A stretch of DNA of 64,000 nt, taken from contig JABSSW010000060.1 in assembly GCA_018902385.1 (NCBI GenBank), forward strand, positions 124,001-188,000, read 5' to 3'. Positions 34,007 through 45,246 of the stretch are shown piece by piece. Source of the DNA: Physcia stellaris (lineage: Eukaryota > Ascomycota > Lecanoromycetes > Caliciales > Physciaceae). How positions within the stretch are numbered: the first letter of the stretch is position 1; each line of letters starts with the position of its first letter. Below the pieces are notes generated by a model that saw only the letters and a program-made list of their open reading frames with translations, ran no database searches and was not told where the DNA came from. The translations under genes and the position numbers were made by a program.

Positions 34007-36002
34007 TTGATCGCTAACCTTTGGAACAGAATTACTCGAAATGCTGAGAGTTCTCCACTGCTACGGCTCCCTGCTGAAATTAGGGAAGGAATCTGGAAAG
34101 CTGCAATCGGTGGTCGCACAATCCACATCAAACATTTCGACTGGCACCAGATTGCCACTTTGCAACGACACCGCACATATCCAGATTCCACAGAACCTGG
34201 GGGTGCATTCCGACACATCGAATGTATGGCTACAGTCACGGAAAATGAAGCATACGAAGCTTCAAAAGGCCCCAGTCAAAGCGTTCCACGTGGTGAGGAT
34301 CGGTTATATTATGTTCAGCCCTGCAGTTCACGACACGGCAAATGCTATTCACTTGAGAAGGGTGGATTTGGCGAGCAGACCTGGATCAGCCTCTTCGAAC
34401 ACGGTGATTACTTGATCAATGAAGACGACCGTATCACCATGTGCTCAATGCTAGGTACTTGCCGACAAATCTACGAAGAAGCTTATAGGCTCTTTTGGCT
34501 ATCCAACACATTTTCCTTTGACGACCCTTATTCACTGGGAGAGTTCTTTGGCAGCTTGACATTATCGCAGAAGCGCCATTTCACGAATCTCCACATAAGC
34601 TGTCGCGTGCAAAGTCAGACTGATTTTATTTTCTGGAATCTAGCTGCGTTCAAGAGCATGAGTGGCCTCAAGACTTTTCATCTATGCGTGGAGGCTCGGT
34701 ATACCTCTGGACATGAATATCTCTGGGGTAGACAGAACAACCACTGGATGCTAAAGCAAGCGAGCCAGCCTTGGCTGGCGTTACGTGCATCGCCCTTGGC
34801 CAATGTTACTGTTGTCATCAGTGACGAGCGGTCACACCTCCACAAATATAACCTGATGAGATACCGATGGACTGTGCTGGAGAAGAAAGGGATGGCGGCA
34901 ATAATCCGCGCAGATATCATCAATGAAGAAGCCATGGCATACGCTCGTCAGCAAATCACGGATTCCAGAGCTTCCAAGAACCAACGTCGGCGTCAATTGG
35001 AGCAACAGAGGAAAACTCAACAGATGGGATCCAGCGCCCCACCACAGATGACTGGTACTCGGGGATATGACCTTTCGGAGGTCAATCCGGAGCAAGCAAC
35101 TGTAGCATCTGATGTAAGTCCTCAGGATCAGATTAGGTTCTTCATGTCTATCAAATACTGATGAGATGTGCCAGTTAATCCTGCGTCTCATAACAGAGGA
35201 TCACGACATCAATTCTCCCCACAGCGAACTAACGAATGCGGACTCCCTCGCTAATGGACATAAGAGAAGTTCGCAGGAGGTGATTGCGCAGGAGGGTTCA
35301 TCGCCCAGAGATGGAGAATCCCTCGATGTTCCGATGGATATAGTCGGGGAGTACGGACGACAAAGGCCTGGATGTACACTTACCTCACAAATCCCCAATC
35401 GGATAGCATCTCGGTCTATTGACTGTGAAGACTATCAGCAGGAGCTTGTGAGTCATCATAATTCCGACAGACTTGCCAATTCTCACGGGTCATTCGATAC
35501 TTTTCAGCAGAAGGAGCACGCGTGGGTCATGGCTAACCTCAAGGGCTACTATGACGAAGTCAAACATTCTTTGCAGCGAGGCAACACTCGTCAAGGGTCT
35601 AATGACTTTGACTACCATCACGCTACTCGCCACACTCAAATACAACGGTCAGATCCCGGCCTCTACGTTAGTAGTCATCTACCAGTGGGCGGCCCCATCA
35701 CGGACAGATATGTTGGTAGTCATCCACCAGTGGGCGGCCGGATCACGGACGATAATTGTAATCCCTATCTCCCCTACATGACCGCCGCAAAAAACCTACC
35801 GTCTGTCTCCACCAATCCTGCACCGCCACTACATGGAGCTGATCGACAACACGGTGGTGGGCACCTGCACAACGGGCTATACCATCCCTATCCTAGGCGG
35901 CCTACGAGATGGGGACAAAATCGTGCGCCAGATGGACCCACTACTAAGGGTGGATCGTTATGGAATTTGGAAGCGTCTGGAAGTGCGGGCACACCAGGTT
36001 GA
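34007..36002 (+). CDS. DUF7730/2EXR-like protein with disordered C-terminal region (start unresolved)
   Basis: Exon 34007-35113 joins exon 35175-36002 across a 61-bp intron (GTAAGT, CTGAT branch point, TGCCAG), phase 0. The first exon has the pattern SSPLLRLPAEIREGIWKAAIGGRTIHI, then MLGTCRQIYEEAYRLFWLSNTFSFDD, then LTLSQKRHFTNLHI. This is typical of the large fungal DUF7730/2EXR family of unknown function, abundant in Leotiomycetes. The second part is hydrophilic, Gln/Ser/His/Pro-rich and includes a two-copy 15-residue repeat. No ATG precedes the domain in this frame: TAG near 33986 closes it, so a short upstream exon or a lost start is needed. The end at TGA 36002 fits the frame. Confidence 0.65.
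35664..35753 (+). repeat. Tandem 45-bp coding repeat (two units)
   Basis: 35664-35708 and 35709-35753 encode YVSSHLPVGGPITDR and YVGSHPPVGGRITDD, 11 of 15 residues identical, in frame within the second exon of the DUF7730-like gene. Confidence 0.85.
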
Positions 36003-36798
36003 TTGCCGAATAGTTCGTCAGCTGACCGGTTAGAAACAAGATGGATCTAGTTGACCAAGACCCGCTTTCTCTGAGATCTAATCTAGCTCTCCAGTCGGAT
36101 ATCCTATTTGCTCACCAACAGAACTACAGAATCATAGAGGAAGAGGTTGGGAGGCTACCTGCTTTAGGCCTTCCGAGATGATTTGGAGTGCATACATGTA
36201 AATGAGATGATAGACAAATGTTTCACCGTTTGCTTGCTTAATACTCTCAACTCAGTCGCCGTGAAATACGTCAAGTTCCGATTCGACTCATGTCATTATT
36301 TCGCGTCACTTCAGGCTGCAAAATGCGACCAAAAGGGAATGAATCTCCCGTAGTCCGAGAAAAGGAAAATATCAAACTAAGATTTGCATCCACATTACAG
36401 TTTACTCCTACATCCACAGGCGGACACCCTTGAGCTGGCATAGTCCATGTTTACCAGGTATGTACTCATTTTGTTCAAGACGAGTGACTCGGTACTAATA
36501 AAGATATATAATTTCACTCGCCGCTCTTTCTTCGAACTCAATTTGATCCAAACACCTCAACGCGCTACTAGACTTTTTACATCAAGCCTTTCCAATCAGC
36601 TTACATAGGTAAAAAGGACATAAAACTGCTCCGTCTTTAGCTGTTCCTTCTTTCCTGCTCTAAGGTTCCCCCAACCTGGAACGAAAACACGACTGAGACT
36701 AATCCAGAACAGAAAATTTGGGTGGGTTTGGTGAGAACCTGATGAGAGAATACGAGGATCAAGGGACTAGTGACTCTTGATAGTCACTTTAATTTGTT
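36003..36798. other. Intergenic region, no supported gene
   Basis: Non-coding between the DUF7730-like gene and a short minus-strand frame; no motif recognised. Confidence 0.45.
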
Positions 36799-37107
36799 CT
36801 ATGGGTGTAAAGTGAATGGCGATGCTGTGGTTTCTATGGATGACGTCCCTCCATCCCCTATGAACGACAATCTTCGTTCTTCCATCTCCTCTACTCTTCT
36901 CACTGTTCCATTAAGATATACATCTTCGGCGCGCAGGTGATTCACGAGAAGGTTCTTCGTCGCAAGGTACCAGCCGGTAGTGGGGTGGATAACGAAGCGT
37001 ACGATGTATTTCGATCCGTACTCATGATTGCGTCTGGAGCGAGCGGCGAGAAAGACAATTGCGATGTGAACAAACAAGATGGACGAGGTCAATGAAGCAA
37101 AAAGCAT
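36799..37107 (-). CDS. Small protein with N-terminal hydrophobic segment, unrecognised
   Basis: A 102-codon frame with ATG 37107. Residues 1-22 (MLFASLTSSILFVHIAIVFL) are hydrophobic and could be a signal anchor or signal peptide, followed by ARSRR, a positive-outside-type boundary. The remainder is soluble and mixed charge with no cysteine. No family is recognised and there is no intron evidence. It sits about 0.5 kb from the secreted cysteine-rich gene on the same strand. Confidence 0.4.
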   Translation of the reverse strand: MLFASLTSSILFVHIAIVFLAARSRRNHEYGSKYIVRFVIHPTTGWYLATKNLLVNHLRAEDVYLNGTVRRVEEMEERRLSFIGDGGTSSIETTASPFTLHP

Positions 37108-37653
37108 CAGACTTCGGAAACGAGGGGAGAAGCGAGATGTTCCCAGCAGACTTTATCACGAAGGGTGAGACTCTCCAAGACCGGCCATGCTGGGGCAAGG
37201 CAGCCAAGCATTTAGTCGATCGAATCTGGCGTCACTAACGTGTCATAGATGGTGGGAAAATCTGGCGTTTCTGGGGCGACGAAGGTGCCCTTTACTGCGA
37301 GACAGATCTCTGTCAAAAGGCCCATCGAGCATTGACAGCGAAGCTGCCGAACGAAATCAATATCATATCTCACAAACTGCTAGCTCTCTCACAGGGATTC
37401 ACCCGAAGCTTGAGCTCGCCGACAAGGAATCATTCGTAATGGAATTATCCAGATGACTTTTTTTTCAATTGATTAAAAAATCCGGCTAGATATACGCTTG
37501 TCTATGTGAAGGGAAAACCTCATCCATTGGATTGGCTGCGAAACAAAAGGAAGCGATTGAACCTTTGGCGCCACTGTGTAGAATGCATGCAATCCTGCTG
37601 TATGCTCACCCAGAGGTACGGAACCAATTTCCTCCCTTCCGATGTCTCCAATG

Positions 37654-38080
37654 TCAGACAGGTGCACATTTTTCGTGGCCCTCACCCAAAACTGGATCCG
37701 CTTGGCAGGAAAATCCTGGACAGCATTCTGAATCGCGTGCACAGAATCCTGCATCGTGATCCAAAGATTAATTATCGCTGTCCAGGCTCTCTCATCAGAG
37801 GGTAGGTGGAGTTTACCATCCTTCTCGCAGAAATCCCCCAGAAACGTATCGCATTGATGACTATTTTGCCTGAGGGGTTTCGGCGGCACACAGTAGCCAC
37901 TACAGCATTCGCTGGTTCGACTACAGTCTCCTGTGATGAGTTCAACGGCTGAATCACACACATTGAGTATCAGGACCGCTTACTCCCGATGTCAACACAG
38001 TCATCTGCTAACGGAAGCTGACCATTGGCCTGAAGCTGAAATGCCGTGGAAAAGGCGGCGAATAGGATCAGGAGCTTCAT
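37654..38080 (-). CDS. Small secreted cysteine-rich protein with two knottin-type (ICK) cysteine patterns
   Basis: Three exons join in frame: 38080-37984, 37930-37817 and 37748-37654, 101 residues. Intron 1 (37931-37983, 53 bp, GTAAGC..CACAG) and intron 2 (37749-37816, 68 bp, GTAAAC..TGCAG) are both phase 1. Residues 1-20 (MKLLILFAAFSTAFQLQANG) form a classical signal peptide. The mature part has exactly 12 cysteines in two consecutive six-Cys sets: C28-x6-C35-x5-CC41/42-x3-C46-x12-C59 and C67-x5-C73-x5-CC79/80-x4-C85-x12-C98. Both match the inhibitor-cystine-knot framework C..C..CC..C..C. Intron 2 falls inside the second set, so an unspliced reading hides that domain and runs on as a 162-codon false frame to 37473. 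Secreted fungal knottins are known as a structural class; the role (antimicrobial, effector, protease inhibitor) cannot be told from sequence. The nearest toxin resemblance is only the shared fold pattern. A shorter intron 1 ending 18 bp earlier is possible but would be only 35 bp. Confidence 0.78.
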
Positions 38081-40096
38081 TGTTTCACGAATGGGCGGTC
38101 ACGATCAATATACCGTCAAAGACTCGAAAGAACGTAGAAATCTAAGTGAGGTGAAAAAGGTGAACAGGAGGGAAGGGAAGACAGACAAATACTTATGTGC
38201 TCCGGATTGGCCTCGCCTCGCATGGCATGAGTGGAGCTTTACCCCGCGAAGACCCCGTAACGCAGACCAGTCAAATCCAGCATGGGATTGTTTTTGTTTC
38301 TAGCTAATGCAACACACCAGCTACAGTTGAGTTGATCCTAAACGCAGACCAGTGAAATCGTACTTCGACCTCTGCCCGCGAGCTTAAGCGAAAAGGTTGT
38401 ACGAGGACGCGAGGATTTAAGCGAGACCTTAACCCAAAAGGGAATACGAGAGTCTCGACTGACGAGAAGTCTTGACGTTCCAGACGCATTGGATTATCGT
38501 TGGACAGGCACTCGGGGACGATGTCAAATGCCGGCGAAAGCGTGGATCTGCCATGATGCACCAGAAAAGAATTTTCCGAAGTCGATCACAGTCATTGACT
38601 TCCACCGCAAGCACTGAGCAACGCTCGAGTCGGCCTCCAAGATGCTGACACTCGTTGGATCTGCTTTCTGATATGCATAATCAAAATCAAATCAGGCTGG
38701 GAAGCTGACATAAGTTTCCTACCCTGCCTCTTCAAAACCAAGCTACTTCAAATAGATTACCCCTTTATAATTAATTGCTGCTTTGGATCACATGCCATTG
38801 GGAAGACGACCAGGGTCCCTTTGTGGATGCGAGCCCCAACTGTTCACACTATTGTCACTGTAATCTTTATGATCCCGGCCTCTGGTCCTGCCAGGCATGT
38901 GGAGTCTTTGGTGATCCGTCTTCACTTTCATCACTGAGAGCTTATTTGGAACCCCAAGCATGATTACGCGCTCAATTATCACGACTCTGAAGCTTTTTAC
39001 ATTAGCTACCGAAGTGTGATAGATCGAGCAACTGTTTCGCCAAATTCAACATTCAAACTTAACCACGGCAAAGATACTACAACTGAAACATTCTCTACAA
39101 GCTTTACTACATAAAATGCAAGCGACAGAAGTCAACAGACATTTCCGGCGCTCAGAAAAGAAGATCGACAATATCGAATCGACAGTGGACAGTGCAACTA
39201 GGACAAAGACAACAGAGTTCGCCAGTTGAACATGGCGCTACAGTACAGTGCACAGAATGACCAGAGTATCTGGGCTCCGAGCTCGGTCAAGTCTCAGTTA
39301 TTGTGGCTGATAGTCTCGTAGCACTCCGAGCAGAATGAAATCTCTTCAGCTTCTATCCATTCTGCTTCCTGCTCTTCGAAATTTGGGCACAATTTTTTTT
39401 TCAATTGAGAAGTGATAATGCTTTCATCAATTTTGAATTACTCTCAACTCGTCAAGGGCTCAAGGAGGCAATCACATCATGACTCCGCATGGAACGGAGC
39501 TGCTATTCGTTGTGTTTCAAGCACAACGTTATAAGGATATAGGTCACTGGGTAATGACACGGTGCTGTTATTCGGTATCACTAAATGGCAGGTCAAGAGT
39601 CAATGAGAAACCGAAGCTAAACACTACCAGAGAACATCCTCAACTGATCAATCTCTCGGTTTCTCCTCAATCATGCCTTATAATTTTTTTTGGCTTATTC
39701 AAAGTTATCTGAAATGCTTACGTATCAAGATAATCTTTGTTATGATTATCGCCGGAGCACTCTGCTAAAGCTTTTATCTGCTGACGATCCCAACCCCAGA
39801 TCTATTGCACAGAAACAGGTATATAGCTAGAGTCAAAAACTCCTCCTACTGTGGAGGCAAGCTCGTCATTTCTTCATATAGTGAAGCCAACTGAGTAATA
39901 AAAGTCTGCGGTCTTCTTGATCTAGAAATCGGTGGCGGCTACTAAGGATATTCAGAGACATATCAATTCAAATTGTTCAAATACTATATATAAACTTTCA
40001 GGTACTCCCGTACTTCCAGACCGATGACGGGAAAGCTCTTCTCGAGACGCGAATGTCATTGGAGGATCAGCTACAAGCCTTTTTTGTCATGAGTTT
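38081..40096. other. Intergenic/accessory stretch, no supported gene
   Basis: Holds the upstream region of the secreted cysteine-rich gene. A 62-codon frame at 38775-38963 (+) has CNLYDPGLWSCQACG, a cysteine spacing that could be zinc-binding, but it is too short to call. No other support. Confidence 0.4.
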
Positions 40097-41160
40097 TTGG
40101 TCAAGGCCGACGAGTACAAAGTCATCGCTGACATGCTCGGCAAGAAAATAGTGGAAACTCGATCGAAGCTCTTTCAGAGGTCAATTGACACCGTCAAACC
40201 TGAAAATTTTTTGCTATCGCTGTCGCCCTCGTCAAGTTCGGCTTCATCTATTTCATTTACGGCAAGAGGGAACAAAAACCCGTACCAGCCTATCCTAACT
40301 TTGACTTCTTTTATCTTCTCCAAGGATGCTCTGTACTACAATGAGGCTCGCTTGGAAGTCGCAGCCATGGACATTGCGACTACTCGAATCAAGGCAGCTT
40401 TTTTGAAGGCTCCTCTCGGTCGTTACTTGGTTATCTTCCCTGTCCCCCTTGGTGCGCACGAACACCGTTTGTTGGGTACTGGGGATAACTTCTTCATCCG
40501 GTTTGACGGTAGCGCCCAAGAGTACGACGACGCGGCTTCTCTCGGGTACGTGAAAGCGCGAGCAAAGCGTTGTAAAGGCACGAAGCCTGCCGCGAACTGA
40601 AGAGACAGGTTCATAAGTTAGGGGAGATGACTAGACCTAGCCTGATCCCTTCTCCGTTTCAGCCTGAGTTCACAACTAGAAGCCGGAAGTCACCCAGGGA
40701 AATCCGTCGAACAAGAAGAGACTACGCCGCCTATAACAATGTGAGCAACACTACGACAAGTCACCTCCTGGAGCCAGTGGAGCAATTAAATAGCGAGATC
40801 GCGCCCGATCCAAAGATGAAAGCTGTTCAAGACATAGTGAAATGTGCGCACATCTTGCCATTCTGCTTCGATTCGGAGGACCTTGCACATATTTTGGGAA
40901 CGGACGATGCAGCCTTGCGCTCATGCCGACATGGGCTTTTCTTGAACAACGAAGGAGGATGTGACAATGGATGGGTAGCTATCATTCCAGATGGCTCTGT
41001 GGAAACAACACCCTCGGAAAATTGAAGTTCTGAATGCAATGAGACCCAGAGTGTTCAAGGCGCCGACCGCCAGGGACAATCCACAACTCGGCGTCCTTAA
41101 CTTCTCGATAGACTGGTCTTTCTTCAAATTTGTACAACTAACATCAAGCCCAACGAGCTG
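40097..41160 (+). pseudogene. HNH-nuclease-like fungal protein, frame-disrupted
   Basis: Three pieces of one recognisable protein type lie in different frames. Piece 1 (40097-40600) starts coding-like with DEYKVIADMLGKKIVETRSKLFQRS and has a helical part (YYNEARLEVAAMDIATTRIKAAFL), the usual N-terminal region of this family; it has no ATG. Piece 2 (40627-41025) holds VKCAHILPFCFDSEDLAHILGTDDAALRSCRHGLFLNNE, the HNH core with the AHI-P motif. At about 41010 the sense moves by one base (near CCCTCGG) and continues KIEVLNAMRPRVF...NFSIDWSFFKFV to TGA near 41160. Family members are predicted HNH endonucleases of unknown role, often present in many copies. At least two disruptions make this a likely pseudogene. 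Confidence 0.55.
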
Positions 41161-44096
41161 AAAGGGTTTTGGAGACTACTTACCTGAAAACTGATAACTC
41201 TTCAACTACTGCTGCTTCTTTGACCTCTGTACTATTACTTGGGCGCGGCGGGAGAAGCGGCGGCGACTTTGAAAAGAAAGAACAGATATTCTATCTGATC
41301 GCGGGCGAGCGCATTGTCTAAAAGATCTCAGGTGATGAGTTGATAGAGGAGTCTTCGGCATCTCACCCCCGAACGATCACTTCATTTGACAATCTCTATA
41401 TAAATCTCATCTTTCTGATCATTGTCGATCATTCATGCGTTCTTTTCTGTTCTCAAGTTCTAATTCTCAAAATATACATGTCCATTCCTCGATTGATGTC
41501 ATATCCTCCTCACGACATACCTGGCAAATATATACCAAGGCAGCCGCCAACCGTTAACTAGAAACCTGATACAAATATGACAGATGGAGTTGAGCTATTG
41601 TAAAGCGCTCAAGACCTTCTTGTCCTTTTCTCTTTTTCACTTCGTAATCCCTCTCTGCTCTTCTCACACCTATCTATCGCCAGCATCACGACTCTGATTT
41701 ACATCTTTTACTTTGTAACTCTGCATTCTATATGTCGATTAAACATAACTTGCACCATTTCCAATGCGTAAGCAATGCATGAAGGCAATGCAAACAAGTC
41801 ATTGCTTGGTAGTACCGATGGACACAGAGTATCTAACTAAATTAAAGGAAGACGGAAAAATCATCATCCTCACACACGATCTCTTTTGCCGCTTCGAGAT
41901 TCGCCCTGGCCGTCTTTGCACGAAAGACGTAGATATCGGTCAACTCGGATTTACAGTCAATATTTTGTAGCTCGGGGAAAGGAACAACGAAAAGATCTGT
42001 TGAAATGATGAGAGAATCAAAGCACCAAAAAAATTCAGTGGCAGCATTTTCGTCACTACTACTGTAGTCACCTGGAGCAACCCGAGGTATTACTAGTGAT
42101 ACGAGAAATCGTATCACGAAAGGATCCGGCACCCAAGGCGAAGATCATGTCTTCCAGGATGGGCCATACGCGGGGATGACGAAAGCTCGAGAAAGGGCCG
42201 CCGAACAGGCAGCTTCTGCAGTAAGTAGGGCTAGGGAGAGTAGTGCCACTTCCCAGGATGACCCCAACACGGCCTCCGATGGAAATCCTCAGTGATGCAT
42301 TGGCAGCATCCACGTCCGCAGACACGGATATGGACGATGTGTGGTACGATGTCGATCATCGATATTATCATTCTTTTCCCTGAAGGCAGTTCGGTGGTTC
42401 ATGTCGACGTATGTATATGACAAACGATACCGGAAAGGTTGACGAGTAATCAACTCAGGCCGAATATTTAGGATGTCAAATTCGTGTTGGGCTGTTGAGA
42501 GATTTGTTCAGCTATGACGGTCTCTGTTCTCACAAAGCTCTCATCGAAGTGGCCAAGGGCGATATCGACCTATCAGAAGAGCAGCTGGAGGTTATAGCTG
42601 CCGAGAATAAAAAAAACGTCCTCCTACAAGTCAAAACTCCAGAAACACTCGTAACATCGATGGCGTTCTGGGCATGGCTATTGAGGAAGATACAGATATA
42701 CTCACTGTACACTGGGTAAGTGAGCCCTATCTACGCTGTATTAGGAAACATCCTACTTCTATTATATATTTCTCTTCTGAAACAACGGGAGTACCCTCAT
42801 TTACGCAGCTGTCGAAAAACTCAATCCACCCTCATTGTTGCTGAATTTCAGCGGATCGCAGTCCGACCTTGAATATCAAGGGACTATCGTCACAAAAAGG
42901 TCCTAGGCCAGTCCTGAAACGGCGCAAATTTCCGGGTCAAACACAAATAACCAGTCTGCGACTCAGTATATGTTTTCAATGCAGCGTTCCAAGATGGCAC
43001 ACCAAATTGGTTCATTGCTGGAGAGCTAGAACCTGGGAGAGGCGGTAACGTTCTCGGAACAGTCATCGAGTGACCAGAACCGGCACTCGGAGAGATGGGG
43101 GCGTCGGAGTGATGATCGGCATGATGACGCTGATGAGAGTAAGGAGAAAGAAGAGAGAAATATCACTGGTTAAACCTCAAATAGCAGAGCTCTTCAGGCA
43201 GACTTTGCGCGAAACGATTCGCGAAGGGCAATCTTAATGAAACATATCGAATCTTGTCAGGCAATAAAGCAGTCGCCGGAGCTGAAAATATGGAGTTCGT
43301 TGAAAATGCAGAGGACAAAGGTCCCCGAGCCCATCAGCGCTGTTTCATCGCAAGTCAACAACTCGGCTGGTGGCAATAGCAGAACCAATCTGCCTGAGAA
43401 CTCTTATGGGAGATATATGCCCCCACATAGACGTCCAGGTAATCCGCATCAGGGATAGATACTTGGCTCTATCTCAGGCCATTTTGTAAAAGCGTGAGAC
43501 GACTCGCTCTCCTTGACCGATTCCAAGCAATATCGCCAGGGTATGATATTATTGCTGTGCTAGAGAATACCGACCACCTCGAAATCAACTGGCAGGCTGG
43601 GTGATGGATGTGCCGCAGAAGATCACCTAATGGGAACTTGCAGTAATAAGAACTGGAAAGGATACAAGACAATCCGCTACAAGTCCAGAGGTCAAGGCCT
43701 GCCATCTGAACCAGTTAACGGTGGGTCGAAGACGGTGGTGATGACGGACACGTCTCTAGGAGACACAGCAGCGAGAATGGTTTGCAGACAGATATCAAGA
43801 ATTGACTTTGTAAGTTTCAGATCTCTTGATTCCTTCACCTGCTGAAAGCTAACTAAAAAATATGATTGAAAAGTGTGTGTAAGCGATATTCGAGCTGTAT
43901 CAATCATCAGCGTGTTTCATGGCCTTACACGTGCTTTTCGCACAGAAATTCATTCGATGCATCCTTAGTGACAGGTAATGATGATCAAAATCGGATGTTG
44001 AAGCTGCAAAATGGCGCACTTTGACTCTCTTCTGAGCATTTACATTCTCAACTACAGTGACCAGAGGAAACTTGATGGCGTTAGCTAAACGGGATA
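41161..44096. other. Mosaic of short coding-like fragments, no full gene model
   Basis: Plus-strand pieces look coding but do not join cleanly: 42090-42295 (MTKARERAAEQAASAVSRAR, then TGA), continued one base over by DALAASTSADTDMDDVWYD to about 42387; 42495-42719 (EVAKGDIDLSEEQLEVIAAE); 43237-43458; and 43630-43811, which ends at a good GTAAGT with a CTAAC-containing candidate intron to about 43874. These may be exons of one gene running into the zinc-finger-like frame at 44097 or scattered relics. Confidence 0.35.
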
Positions 44097-44378
44097 TTGA
44101 CTCACTTTTTACAGACGCATTTAATTGAGACACACCATGACAAGCGAGACAAGGTATGCGGATGGCTTGATTGTGGGCTTGAGCGAAGGGCAAGGTACCA
44201 GCGAACAAGTCTCGACTGCCATAGTGACCGAGACTTGTTCGTCTCCAAGCCCACAGCGTGGAAAACTCAGTATATCTGCAACGCCTGCGATCATCAGGAG
44301 CCATCGAAAGCCAAGATCGAGAAGCATGTCAAAACATGCTCAAATCACCAGCCTCAGCCTGGAGCTCCTGGCAAGTGA
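44097..44378 (+). CDS. Zinc-finger-like exon of an unresolved gene
   Basis: A 93-codon frame with VCGWLDCGLERRARYQ...LDCHSDRD and YICNACDHQEPSKAKIEKHVKTC, the second resembling a C2H2/C2HC finger (C-x2-C-x13-H-x3-C). Ends at TGA 44378. No clear ATG of its own. A possible earlier exon lies at 43630-43811. Could belong to a fungal C2H2 factor; low certainty. Confidence 0.35.
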   Translation: MTHFLQTHLIETHHDKRDKVCGWLDCGLERRARYQRTSLDCHSDRDLFVSKPTAWKTQYICNACDHQEPSKAKIEKHVKTCSNHQPQPGAPGK

Positions 44379-45246
44379 AGTATCAATTGTGGAAATTTGT
44401 TCCCTCTGTGGACTGATAGTCAGCTTGTGACTGAGTCTACTATCATGAGATTTGAGAGCGTTGACGACATGCTGCAACTCGACGATTGCTCTTAGCTTGT
44501 CTCTATTTTAAATTGGCATCGATTGGCTCGACAAGGTCGATTCAGTCAGCGAGAGCAGGCTATGCTGAATCGTCTCATGGGCTTTCAGCTTGCCTATTTC
44601 GAGTAAGTCTCAGAAAGATGGCGAGTTCGACGATCGAGTTGAAGGGACTGCTTGCAAATGATGCCTAATTTGTCCAATACCGCCATCACGGTGTTACCGC
44701 TTATTGGCATCGGCGTTTTTCCTGTAGATATGGACTTTCTACAAAGTATGCGATTTCAGATTGCTAGTAGGTGGGATCTGATAGATGGTGCATGCATTTT
44801 CCGTGGTATTTTCAAGCTGGATAGTGTATTGAATCAGATTGTTCTATCATCAAATTAGCAAGATCTCCGTTATCGTTATTGCTCCGCTGGTGAGACTACA
44901 GGAGACCAAACAGACTGGAGGGTAAAGCTATTTACACGAAGGATCGCAATGGCCTCATGGGAGGACTGGGTCGCAATCTTCCAGTATGTTCAGACTGGAA
45001 GACGTCTTTTCTGTTCCCGGACCACATCCACCGCAGGTACGACTGCCACTTCGTTCTATCTTTCGCTAATCACAGGCATTGCCAGCAATTGGGGAGATTT
45101 GGCCAGATCTTTCATGATCTACCAAGCGGTAATCCATACCATATCGCTCTTTCAACTTTAGCCAGGTGGATCGTGGGTCTACTGCTCTCGCATATTTTTC
45201 ATCACTAAAGATTCTTCTGAGTACGTAGCCGTTATGAACTTGGATA
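44379..45246. other. Spacer with a weak plus-strand frame
   Basis: A plus frame at 44957-45208 (83 codons; CSDWKTSFLFPDHIHRRYDCHFVLSFANHRHC) is rich in Cys and His and could be a decayed zinc-finger fragment. Nothing firm. Confidence 0.3.

Noticed and set aside
37473-37961. 162-codon single-exon reading over the knottin gene
   Set aside because: It reads through intron 2 and loses the second six-cysteine set; the spliced model gives a signal peptide and two complete patterns.
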